Shown here in pieces: positions 1 to 6,756 of a DNA stretch of 61,018 nucleotides (the first letter of the stretch is position 1; every line of letters begins with the position of its first letter). Below the pieces are notes generated by a model. The model did not search any database and had not been told where the DNA came from. It saw only the letters and a list, made by a program, of their open reading frames with translations. The DNA comes from a virus. The position numbers were made by a program, and so were the translations under genes. The stretch is taken from positions 1 to 61,018 of IMG/VR virus record IMGVR_UViG_3300009506_000029. One strand, written 5' to 3'.

Positions 1-144
1 TGCGATCCGCTCCACATCTCGCGCCGTTTTTTCCACCACTGCCTCTGCCTGCTCGATCGTCGTCACCTGCTCGAACGCGCGCGCGAACCCTGGCCGCACC
101 GCCTCCACTGCGGGCCGCATAAACGGGTGCGCCGGCATCCGGCT
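1..144. repeat. Terminal direct repeat, left copy (circular junction)
   Basis: These 144 bases are identical to 60875-61018. An exact repeat confined to both ends is what an assembler leaves when it reads through a circular or circularly permuted molecule, so the unique genome is about 60,874 bp. Joining the ends restores an intact 116-residue gp10-like gene, which supports the join. A genuine short terminal redundancy cannot be excluded from sequence alone. Confidence 0.95.
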
Positions 145-276
145 TGTCCCCATTTCCTGGAACAACCCGTATTCCACGCCATCAGCCACGAACCGCACCG
201 CCTTGCCCTTGCTCTTGCGGATCAAGCGCTGCAGTTCGCTGTCGTCGATCCGAATCTTGATCGTCGGCCCCGCCAC
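1..276 (-). CDS. HK97 gp10-like neck/tail-completion protein, N-terminal part (cut by window end)
   Basis: This is the first 92 codons of a gene whose 3' end lies at 60800-61018. Joined across the circular junction it makes 116 residues. The stretch YGLFQEMGTSRMPAHPFMRP is the signature of the HK97 gp10 family, which helps complete the neck or tail end at the head-tail interface. The GTG start at 276 overlaps the TAG stop of the upstream head-closure gene (TAGTG), a coupling arrangement used throughout this late region. The following gene in transcription order is the tail terminator at 60402. Family assignment is confident; the exact role in the neck is inferred from position. Confidence 0.88.
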   Translation of the reverse strand, partial: MAGPTIKIRIDDSELQRLIRKSKGKAVRFVADGVEYGLFQEMGTSRMPAHPFMRPAVEAVRPGFARAFEQVTTIEQAEAVVEKTARDVERIA

Positions 277-644
277 TATTCCAGCCTCCGCAGCATCACC
301 TGTCGCGCCGTTCGGTTGCTGTGTGTCGCCTCGAGCTGAACAATCTCATACGTCAGCCCCTCGTGCACCACGCGCCACTCCGCGTCTACGTCCTGGTCGT
401 GCGCTACGTGCAGCACCCAAGCGCTCTGGCTTGCCACCTGGTTGCCTGACATCGCCTCGCCGAAAGACCCAACGCGCGGCGCCAGCCGGCACGCGACGCT
501 GGTCGCCGTGTCGCTCCACGCTTCTGTCCATCCGCCTTGCCCGTCGCTCGTGCTGGCTACAGCCTGAAATGAGCAGGTATCTGGAAAGTAATCTCCCTGG
601 TCCGCGCGCAGCTGCGCCAGCTCTAGTGTGCTCAGGCTCACCAC
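276..644 (-). CDS. Head-closure / head-tail adaptor protein
   Basis: A 122-residue protein that is small, rich in beta-type sequence and sits between the connector (5472-5852) and the gp10-like neck protein, the usual place of the head-closure (stopper) subunit. The pattern FPDTCSFQ, a glycine-rich turn and SVACRLAP, then VASQSAWVLHVA and a C-terminal YEIVQLEATHSNRTARQV, matches the general layout of phage head-tail joining proteins, which often end in a conserved ...V..v...d...R....v.. strand. Its 5' end overlaps the sulfotransferase-like gene by 7 bases. In most phages it would directly follow the connector; here a 4.7-kb glycan cassette separates them. Assignment rests on position plus general sequence pattern. 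Confidence 0.7.
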   Translation of the reverse strand: MVSLSTLELAQLRADQGDYFPDTCSFQAVASTSDGQGGWTEAWSDTATSVACRLAPRVGSFGEAMSGNQVASQSAWVLHVAHDQDVDAEWRVVHEGLTYEIVQLEATHSNRTARQVMLRRLE

Positions 645-1171
645 GTGCTCCTGTAGTGTTTCTCGTTCCCGTCAAAGAACTCTTCCGCCCAGTGATCTGG
701 TGGCGTCAGCTCCCAAGACGGCAGCAGCTTGCCGATCATCACCGCGCCCCGCTGCGCCAGGCTCTCGTAACTGCACACCGTGTACGACGTGCTGGCCTTG
801 CCCAACCCGGCGAATATGCGACGATACGCTTCTTGCGCGTTCGTGGCAGCATCTTCGACCGACTCCACGTGTCCATTGCGTACCTGCGAGCGCAAAAGTG
901 CCCACCAGTCTCGCATACAGACCAGCGCGTGCACCGTGTACCTGCCTTCCCGCAACTTGCGCGCCATCGCTTGCACGTTTGGCCACTGTTTGGCATGCGG
1001 CAGGCTGCGCCGCCATACCAGCAGCGGCTCATCTGGCAGAGCTAAGCTATCCAGGCGCTGGCTGTGCCCGCCGTCGCCATAGCACCCGCACATCATCAGG
1101 ATCCGCGTCCACAGCCGCGTGCCCGAGGACTCTGGGCCGAGGACGAGAAATGCACGCCGCTCTATACCCAC
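638..1171 (-). CDS. Sulfotransferase-like P-loop protein
   Basis: About 177 residues from a GTG start at 1171 that overlaps the TAG of the preceding glycosyltransferase; an upstream extension to 1303 is open but would overlap that gene deeply. Near the N-terminus FLVLGPESSGTRLWTRIL is a phosphate-binding loop of the type in sulfotransferases that bind PAPS (5'-PSB loop, GxxSSGTR). A later YTVCSYESLA segment resembles the second half of such folds. It closes a cassette of glycosyltransferases and methyltransferase-like proteins and probably adds a group to a glycan. A small kinase-like function is an alternative. The acceptor is unknown. Confidence 0.62.
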   Translation of the reverse strand: MGIERRAFLVLGPESSGTRLWTRILMMCGCYGDGGHSQRLDSLALPDEPLLVWRRSLPHAKQWPNVQAMARKLREGRYTVHALVCMRDWWALLRSQVRNGHVESVEDAATNAQEAYRRIFAGLGKASTSYTVCSYESLAQRGAVMIGKLLPSWELTPPDHWAEEFFDGNEKHYRSTW

Positions 1172-2022
1172 TCGAACCGCTCCCGCGTCGCGTCGCTCCC
1201 AAACACGTACGGTCTCTGGTCCTCGTACCCCAGCCGCGCGAACTGCTCTGGCGTAAAGTGCATCCCGTTCCGTCCAATGCTCATTCCCCGGTTCACCACG
1301 CACACCGCGCGCTGTAGGCCGGCCGAGTGCACCGCCATGTCCTTACCCCCATCCTGGCTGGTCGCATTCTGCTTCCATCCCTTGCGCCGCCACAGGTCGA
1401 TGATCGCCGCATGCGGCGTGTCCCGGTAGTCCCGCTCGCGCACCAGCGCGTAATACTCTAAAAAGTGCGGGCGGATCTTGCGCCAATGCTCGGACGGAAA
1501 GCACTCCGCCCACCAGTGCGGCGTCCCTAGCTGAATCTCGCCCAGGTGCTGCGCTATCTCGCCCTTGCCGCAGTTCCGCTTGAACCCCAGCGAGAACCCA
1601 AAGACCTCGTCCCATCCTTTGCGCGCCAGCGATCTCTGCCCGCTCTCCAATTGTGCGATCAGCACGTTACACAGGCGCAGCCAGTGAGGTGACACCACCA
1701 CGTCGTCCTCGATCGCCAGCACGTACTCGTAGCGCTCCGTCATCCACTCGTATGCCTCGAACTGGTTGATCGCGATCCCCACGTTGTCCGGCTGCACGTG
1801 CGCCTCTTTGCGTGGCAGCCCGCACCGCTCGAACGTGCGCACGCTGGCGTCTATGGCCGCATCTGTGGCGTGACGTACACCCGAGAATCGGTTCACCGCC
1901 CCGTCTTGCCAGAGGTGAAACGTACAGCACTCGGCCCCGGTGCACTGCGCCAGCGAGCCCAGCAACCGCCGCAGATAATGCGACCTGTCAAACGAGATAA
2001 TCGCTACGCCCAGTCTATCCAC
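1162..2022 (-). CDS. Glycosyltransferase, GT-A type (family 2-like)
   Basis: About 286 residues from GTG at 2022, preceded by a GGGAG ribosome-binding sequence and overlapping the upstream stop by 8 bases. The N-terminal LGVAIISFDRSHYLRRLL is the nucleotide-sugar binding start of a GT-A fold, and YEVLAIEDDVVVSPHW-like text (AIEDDVVVSPHW at about residues 115-130) carries the acidic DxD-type motif that binds the metal and UDP-sugar. The layout recalls GnT-I or family 2 enzymes. With two GT-B enzymes (2015, 4147) in the same operon it likely builds a short glycan on a phage virion protein or on the host surface. Substrate unknown. Confidence 0.78.
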   Translation of the reverse strand: MDRLGVAIISFDRSHYLRRLLGSLAQCTGAECCTFHLWQDGAVNRFSGVRHATDAAIDASVRTFERCGLPRKEAHVQPDNVGIAINQFEAYEWMTERYEYVLAIEDDVVVSPHWLRLCNVLIAQLESGQRSLARKGWDEVFGFSLGFKRNCGKGEIAQHLGEIQLGTPHWWAECFPSEHWRKIRPHFLEYYALVRERDYRDTPHAAIIDLWRRKGWKQNATSQDGGKDMAVHSAGLQRAVCVVNRGMSIGRNGMHFTPEQFARLGYEDQRPYVFGSDATRERFEWV

Positions 2023-3073
2023 GAATTGCTCCCTCCCATTCCCCTCGCCGCGCCTGCCACGAGAACTCACGTACAAACTCGTCGTATTCAGCCCCGCCCA
2101 GCGCCCGCGCCACGCGCACGCCATCTGCTAACTGCTCTGGCCTGTCCACGAATGTCACAAACGGCCACGCCCACTCCCGGCATCCGCCCTTTGCCGTGGT
2201 CACCACAGCTAGCCCGCTTGCCAGCGCCTCCAGGAACACCTGGCAGAATGTCTCGCTCGTGCTTGCCGACACCAGCACGTCGCCGTGCCCGTATGCCGTG
2301 CCGCACTCTTCGATCGTGTCTGCGCGCGAGGCCGTCACCGAGCCCGTTGCGCGCGCCCGGCGGATCGCGTCCTCGATCGGCGGCATGTCGCGCTGTACGT
2401 CATCCGGTGCGCCCACAAGGTACAACGTGTGTGCCTCGCCCGTCGCCCGCAGCTCTGCAAACGCCTCGATCACTGCCCGCACTCGCTTGCCCGGTGCGAA
2501 CCGACCCACGTACAGCAGCCGCCTTGGCCCGCTGTCCTTTGTCGCTCGCCGCTCGAACCACCCAACGTCCACCAGTCGCGGCAGCACCTTGATCGCGCCG
2601 CCGAACTTGTGCCGCCCGCTGAAATGCTCCGCCCACGAGGGCAGCAGCACGATCATCCGATCCACGTTGGCCAGCAGCTGCGCAATCGTGTGTTCTGTCG
2701 GCGTCTGTGGGCAAAAGACCACCTCGCGCCCCGCCGCGTGCGCCGGCTCGGCCAGCTCCAGCAGGTGCGGGTTTGTACTGTGGATCACCAGCACGTCATA
2801 CTCGAACGTCTGGCAAAAACCCAGCATCTCGTCCGACCAGTACCCGCGCTCTACCTGGAAGCGGTGCACCGTCAAACGCGGATCGCTCGTATCCGCGCCT
2901 GCTGGCATCTCCAGCCACTCATCGTGCGCCGTACGCCCATATCGTGTGCGCGTCATCAGGTGATGCTCAAATGCATCGTGTGTCTGGTGTGACACTGCCC
3001 GCACCCACGACGGCAACCCGCCGATCCGGGGCAAGTAGGACGACGAGGCGTGCAGCAGTCTCAATCGTTCCAC
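2015..3073 (-). CDS. Glycosyltransferase, GT-B type (family 4-like)
   Basis: 352 residues with a GT-B architecture. The N-terminal half starts LLHASSSYLPRIGGLPSWV, a glycine-rich loop typical of family 4 enzymes. The C-terminal half begins near RRLLYVGRFAPGKRVRAVIE, the standard start of the donor-binding Rossmann domain, and contains SASTSETFCQVFLEALASG, the E-x7-E region that contacts the nucleotide sugar. It overlaps both neighbours by a few bases, so it is translated as part of the cassette 638-5376. Reaction: transfer of a sugar from an activated donor, retaining chemistry expected for GT4. Acceptor not visible from sequence. Confidence 0.88.
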   Translation of the reverse strand: MERLRLLHASSSYLPRIGGLPSWVRAVSHQTHDAFEHHLMTRTRYGRTAHDEWLEMPAGADTSDPRLTVHRFQVERGYWSDEMLGFCQTFEYDVLVIHSTNPHLLELAEPAHAAGREVVFCPQTPTEHTIAQLLANVDRMIVLLPSWAEHFSGRHKFGGAIKVLPRLVDVGWFERRATKDSGPRRLLYVGRFAPGKRVRAVIEAFAELRATGEAHTLYLVGAPDDVQRDMPPIEDAIRRARATGSVTASRADTIEECGTAYGHGDVLVSASTSETFCQVFLEALASGLAVVTTAKGGCREWAWPFVTFVDRPEQLADGVRVARALGGAEYDEFVREFSWQARRGEWEGAIRG

Positions 3074-3597
3074 AGCAACGTCATCCCTCGCCCTGTCGGG
3101 CTACCCTCGGTCAGGACAGACCAACAGTCGAACGCCTCGAACCAGCGTGCGCACTCGACGCGGCCAGTATCGTGCAGCAAGCAGCATCCACCAAAAGCAA
3201 GCAGCTTGGATGCAGCCAGCATACACGCCCCACGCTGCACGCCATCCACCACAATCCAGTCAAACGCGCGTTCTGCCGTGTATGCGAACGGTGCCCATAC
3301 GTAATCGTCACCCGTCGCGTGGTACAAGTCAACCGCCTCCGGCAGGCCTTTCGCTTGTAATCGCCGCACCCACCCCTCGTCATGCTCGATCGCCACCCAC
3401 CGCTCAATACACCCATGCTGGCTCGGGAAATAGACCGTGCTCCAGCCCGCTCCCCACTCCAGGCACGTCTTGGGTGTGCGCTCGCGCAGCAGCCGGTTAT
3501 AGATCCCCAGTTCGTCCGCCTCCAGGCACACGTAGGGAATACCCAAGGCCTCGAACTCGGCCAACTGCCCCGGCGTGAAATGTGGCCTATGCACCAT
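3061..3597 (-). CDS. Class I SAM methyltransferase-like protein (paralogue A)
   Basis: 178 residues from ATG at 3597, which overlaps the upstream stop as TGATG; the open frame extends 7 codons further but the coupled ATG is the better start. CLEWGAGWSTVYFP is a glycine-rich loop of a Rossmann fold as in class I methyltransferases, followed by WVAIEHDEGW (acidic residue after strand 2) and WIVVDGVQR (motif after strand 4). The same three landmarks, in the same spacing, occur in the next gene upstream, so the two are paralogues. These proteins resemble small SAM-dependent methyltransferases linked to glycan biosynthesis; catalysis is not proven. Confidence 0.68.
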   Translation of the reverse strand: MVHRPHFTPGQLAEFEALGIPYVCLEADELGIYNRLLRERTPKTCLEWGAGWSTVYFPSQHGCIERWVAIEHDEGWVRRLQAKGLPEAVDLYHATGDDYVWAPFAYTAERAFDWIVVDGVQRGACMLAASKLLAFGGCCLLHDTGRVECARWFEAFDCWSVLTEGSPTGRGMTLLWND

Positions 3598-4154
3598 CAG
3601 GCATACTCCGTACACCACCCCTTGCGCGGCACATATCGGTCATTCCAGAACACAGCCACCCCGCGATGCTTGTAGTTGCCCGGTCCATCTGGAATCTCGC
3701 CCGGGTAGAGCAGCTTAAAAAACCGAAACGCGCCCCAGCCATCTTGGTAGCTCTGCCGGCCTGCGTCGTGTAGCACGCACACCCCGCGTGGCGCCAGCCG
3801 CTGCGCCGCCGCCCACAAGCACTCCACCCGTCGCTGCCCATCCACCAGGATCATGTTGAACGGTTCCTCGATGTCCGGCAGCGTGACATAGCTCTCTTCC
3901 GGTCTGTGCAAGCAGATCACACGCTCGCCCAGCGCCCGGTCATGGTCCAGAGCCACGTTGACCGCGTGCCAGTATTCCGGCCTGTGTTCGATGCTGATCC
4001 ACGTCTCAACGTACGGCGCGTGCCTGGGCCAGTAGAGCGTGCTTGCTCCCGCGCCCCACTCTAGCACCCGCGCCGGCTGCTGCGTGTCCAGGATCGACTG
4101 TACAATCTCGATCTCTTTGTTTGCCATCCAGGGACGGTCGCGCAGTTTAGCCAC
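3597..4154 (-). CDS. Class I SAM methyltransferase-like protein (paralogue B)
   Basis: 185 residues. VLEWGAGASTLYWP, WISIEHRPEYW and MILVDGQRRVECL form a Rossmann nucleotide-binding core, and VCVLHDAGRQ follows as a later strand. All align with the neighbouring paralogue at 3061-3597 (LEWGAG, IEH, VDG, LHD.GR). A tandem duplication followed by divergence is the simplest origin. The gene overlaps the upstream GT-B gene by 8 bases and couples to the downstream paralogue. A role in methylating sugars of the glycan made by the flanking glycosyltransferases is likely but inferred; the family also includes uncharacterised members. Confidence 0.7.
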   Translation of the reverse strand: MAKLRDRPWMANKEIEIVQSILDTQQPARVLEWGAGASTLYWPRHAPYVETWISIEHRPEYWHAVNVALDHDRALGERVICLHRPEESYVTLPDIEEPFNMILVDGQRRVECLWAAAQRLAPRGVCVLHDAGRQSYQDGWGAFRFFKLLYPGEIPDGPGNYKHRGVAVFWNDRYVPRKGWCTEYA

Positions 4155-5376
4155 CTTTTAGCTCCTCTTCCAGCCTGGTCAGAAACGGGATCCACTTGGT
4201 CTCGATCAGGTGGTTAAAGTCGAACGCCTTGGCCCCCTCGCGCGCCCGCTCTGCCAGGTACTGCCGCGCCTTCTGGCCCTTGTGCATCTCCCACGCCCAC
4301 TGGATTGCCTCGACCAGCTTGTCCACCGGGGCCACGCCGCGCCAGCCGCCCTGTGGCTCCCACTGCCACTGCTCGACCGGGAGGCACTGTCCCGAGAACG
4401 TCAGCTCGGGCATACTCGTACAGCCCAGCGTGATCACCGGCACGCCCGACGCCTGCGCTTCCATGATCGGAATCCCGAACCCCTCCGCCATCGACGGGTG
4501 CATACACACGTCGAAACAGTTATAGATCTCGGCCAGAGCCTGGTCGTCGTATGCGTGACACCACATGCGATGTTGGCACGGAAAGAGCACCGTCGCCCGA
4601 TTGTGGCGCGGCTCCTCTGGATCGTCCACCGTGCTCCACTCCATTGGCGGTCCCATCTCGCTCATGGTTTCGAGCAACTTTGGAAAGTCGAGCCCATCCT
4701 GGCGCTTTGGCGTCAGCGTAGTGTGGATGTAGAGCACGCCCTCGCCGCCGCCGGCCAGCCATCGCTGCCACGCCTGCAAAATCTCGACAAAGCTCTTGCG
4801 GCTCGGGTAGCTCGAATTGGCGGCGACCATCCCGACCGTGAATGTGTCCGGCAGCTCCTGCGACTGCCGCGCAATCTGCTGGTCGCGCGGACGGTACACT
4901 TCCGTGTCCACCCCATGCGGGATATACCGCGCCTGCGGCCACCCGTTCTTGAGCAGTTCGCCGCGGCCCCACTGAGTGAGCGCCAGCGGCGTATGCGCGC
5001 CGTCGATCGCTTTCAAGATCGCGCTGCTGATCGGGTGCGTGTCGATCGGAAAGCGAGGGCACCACGTAAATCCGCGTGGCGTGCCCCAGTTCTCCAGCAG
5101 CCACACGTCCTGCAAGCTGATCACCACGTCCGCCTCGAACGACCGCGCGTGAAACTCGATGATGTCGTTGAAAAACCGATCGCGCGCCATGCCAAAGATG
5201 CGCAGCGGCGTGCCGTCGACTTGCGTCATGGTCGTTGCGCCCTGGTAGCCGTAAAAGCACGCCAGCGCGTTCTGGTGCCCCGCCTCGCTCAAGCGCGGAA
5301 ACAGGTAGCGCCCCGGTTTACCATAACCGCTGTTTGTCCAAGGGCTCGCGCCCGTCCAGAGAATTCTCAGTGCCAT
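4147..5376 (-). CDS. Glycosyltransferase, GT-B type (family 4-like), first gene of glycan cassette
   Basis: 409 residues. The N-terminal LRILWTGASPWTNSGYGKPG is the glycine-rich acceptor-domain loop. The C-terminal domain carries TVGMVAANSSYPSRKSF and HPSMAEGFGIPIMEAQASG, the classic GT4 E-x7-E donor-binding motif (E followed seven residues later by E). The start has AAAAGGAG about 10 bases upstream. It is the first gene of the cassette and is separated from the connector gene by a 95-base gap that holds one of the dispersed 26-bp dyads (5430-5455), so the cassette may be regulated separately from the head genes. Likely transfers a sugar to a virion or surface acceptor; the target is unknown. 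Confidence 0.88.
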   Translation of the reverse strand: MALRILWTGASPWTNSGYGKPGRYLFPRLSEAGHQNALACFYGYQGATTMTQVDGTPLRIFGMARDRFFNDIIEFHARSFEADVVISLQDVWLLENWGTPRGFTWCPRFPIDTHPISSAILKAIDGAHTPLALTQWGRGELLKNGWPQARYIPHGVDTEVYRPRDQQIARQSQELPDTFTVGMVAANSSYPSRKSFVEILQAWQRWLAGGGEGVLYIHTTLTPKRQDGLDFPKLLETMSEMGPPMEWSTVDDPEEPRHNRATVLFPCQHRMWCHAYDDQALAEIYNCFDVCMHPSMAEGFGIPIMEAQASGVPVITLGCTSMPELTFSGQCLPVEQWQWEPQGGWRGVAPVDKLVEAIQWAWEMHKGQKARQYLAERAREGAKAFDFNHLIETKWIPFLTRLEEELKGG

Positions 5377-5429
5377 CTCGCCTTGCTCCTTTTGCTTGGC
5401 CTACGCATCCGCGCGGGCCATGGTGCACA

Positions 5430-5455
5430 TTTACGGTTATGATCCTAAGCCGAAT
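5430..5455. promoter_or_regulatory. Dispersed 26-bp dyad, copy 1
   Basis: Core ATGATCCT is flanked by 9-base arms TTTACGGTT and AAGCCGAAT. It sits in the gap between the connector gene and the glycan cassette. The right flank matches copy 3 at 19897. One of ten such sites (see findings); likely a binding site for a dimeric protein. Confidence 0.6.
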
Positions 5456-5471
5456 CACCCGACCTGTGCCG

Positions 5472-5852
5472 TCAATCCGTCACGTTGTCCACGTCGTCGC
5501 TGTACCCATCTACGCGCGTTACCGATCTCGACCCCGCTCCGCCCCCACTGGCCCCATGCCGCTTGCGCCACTGCAGAGCCTGCGCCGCGTACCCATCCGC
5601 GATCGCCGTCCGGTCCAGGCGCAGCCCGTCTGCCTGGAAGCTCGGATAATGTCGCCACGCTGCCGCCAGCGTCTCGAACCCCGCCGCAACCGCGCACTGC
5701 CACGAGCCCTCTACCGTGATCAGGCCCGTCAACTCGGCGTCTGTAAAGTTCCCGTCACCCGGCTTGGGGCCTGCGCCGCTGGTCGTATCCTGGAGATAGT
5801 AGCGCACTTTGTCCAGGTTCGTGGCCAACGTGCCTGCATACGTGAACGTCAT
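5472..5852 (-). CDS. Head-tail connector (adaptor) protein
   Basis: 126 residues. The N-terminal TLATNLDKVRYYLQDTT and FTDAELTGLI form the pattern of the gp6/gp15-like head-tail connector family: a short helix that begins with a run of D-x-V-R-x-x-L, then a loop, then a helix starting F-T-D-x-E. The middle is an alpha-helical segment CAVAAGFETLAAAW. These proteins form a ring under the portal. It lies directly downstream of a group of virion proteins and upstream of head closure, apart from the inserted glycan cassette. The C-terminal tail is Gly/Ser/Asp-rich and probably flexible. Confidence 0.8.
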   Translation of the reverse strand: MTFTYAGTLATNLDKVRYYLQDTTSGAGPKPGDGNFTDAELTGLITVEGSWQCAVAAGFETLAAAWRHYPSFQADGLRLDRTAIADGYAAQALQWRKRHGASGGGAGSRSVTRVDGYSDDVDNVTD

Positions 5853-5856
5853 CGCC

Positions 5857-6375
5857 CTAATCCTGCTCGAGATGTAGCTGGAATGTCAGCTTTTCGCCCG
5901 AAACCGGCGTGTACGTGTTCGTGACCTTGACCAGCCCGTACAGCGATTTGCTCGTGTCCTGGCAGCGATACGCCCGCGCCGGCACCGGGCTAGTCGGCGT
6001 CGCATAGCTGTTTCCATTCGCGCCCGCCGTCACGTCCAGATCGCTCCAGTTCGCCGTTCCAATGACATACGCCCCAATGCACTTGGCGGCATCCGCGTCC
6101 GTCAGCGTGAACTCGGCGTTATCCGCCGTCGCCGTCACGCTGTCGTCAAACAAGTACAGTTCCAGCGCCGGCTTGGTGCTCTGGTTTGCCGTTCCGATCA
6201 CAGACACGCCCAGGATACGTCCGCCCAGCCCGACCAGCCGCGCGCACTTGGCAAACGCCAGCGCGCTAAACGAGGCTGTGCCATCACTGAACGCATCGTC
6301 TGCCGCGTACTGCGTTGTGTTCGCCAGGCGCGTATAGCTCGCCTCGACGATCGTGTGCTCTCTACTCAGTACCAT
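5857..6375 (-). CDS. Virion-associated protein, conserved in siphophages
   Basis: 172 residues from ATG at 6375; the frame stays open to 6474 but that part has arginine-rich shadow composition. The protein begins with a short charged segment, then SYTRLANTTQYAADDAFSDG, a pattern I recognise from uncharacterised phage structural proteins near capsid genes, followed by alternating beta-rich text with many Thr, Ala and Asn. No catalytic motif is visible. It overlaps the upstream E3-binding-domain gene by 14 bases and is followed 5 bases later by the connector gene, so a structural role at the capsid or neck is the best inference. Confidence 0.65.
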   Translation of the reverse strand: MVLSREHTIVEASYTRLANTTQYAADDAFSDGTASFSALAFAKCARLVGLGGRILGVSVIGTANQSTKPALELYLFDDSVTATADNAEFTLTDADAAKCIGAYVIGTANWSDLDVTAGANGNSYATPTSPVPARAYRCQDTSKSLYGLVKVTNTYTPVSGEKLTFQLHLEQD

Positions 6376-6706
6376 CGCTTGCCTCCACCGCCGCCCGCAC
6401 GTCTGCCAGCGTGATCTTGCCCCCGCGGCCTGACCCCGTGATCGCGTCCAGGTCCAGGTCGTGCGCGGCCGCAAACGCCACCGCGCTCTGCGTCGCTGCC
6501 GGCTGCTGCTGCACCTCGATCGCTGCCTCGGGCGTGCCCGGTGGCTCTTTCAGCGCGCGCGCATTGCGCCTGATCGCGCCCTCTGCCAGCAGCCTCTCGA
6601 TCAGATCGGACGAAAGTTGCCCCTCGCCCAGCGTCGCTCCGCACCGGAACGCCTTGCCCAGGTGGCCAAACTGGAGCCCGTCTGGATTTGTCACAATGTA
6701 GCCCAT
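6362..6706 (-). CDS. Virion-region protein with C-terminal E3-binding-like domain
   Basis: 114 residues from ATG at 6706. The C-terminal 40 residues (AVAFAAAHDLDLDAITGSGR, then GGKITLADVRAAVEA) match the peripheral-subunit-binding fold: a helix, D-L-D-x-I, G-x-G-x-x-G-x-I-x-x-x-D-V and a final helix. In metabolism this domain binds the E3 subunit of 2-oxo acid dehydrogenases; in phages the fold is reused as a small protein-binding module. The N-terminal part (YIVTNPDGLQFGHLGKAF) is of unknown fold, and a Pro/Gln linker joins the two. It sits between the 740-residue protein and a virion-associated protein. Confidence 0.68.
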   Translation of the reverse strand: MGYIVTNPDGLQFGHLGKAFRCGATLGEGQLSSDLIERLLAEGAIRRNARALKEPPGTPEAAIEVQQQPAATQSAVAFAAAHDLDLDAITGSGRGGKITLADVRAAVEASDGTE

Positions 6707-6756
6707 ACCCACCTCGCTGTGGGGCAGAGGGTATATCCCTCTGCCCCTGCCCTCGT

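Noticed and set aside
203-1045. Long plus-strand frames opposite the late genes (also at 4210, 7759, 9045, 12173, 53882, 55361)
   Set aside because: All are Arg/Pro/Ala-rich mirror frames of well-supported minus-strand structural genes.
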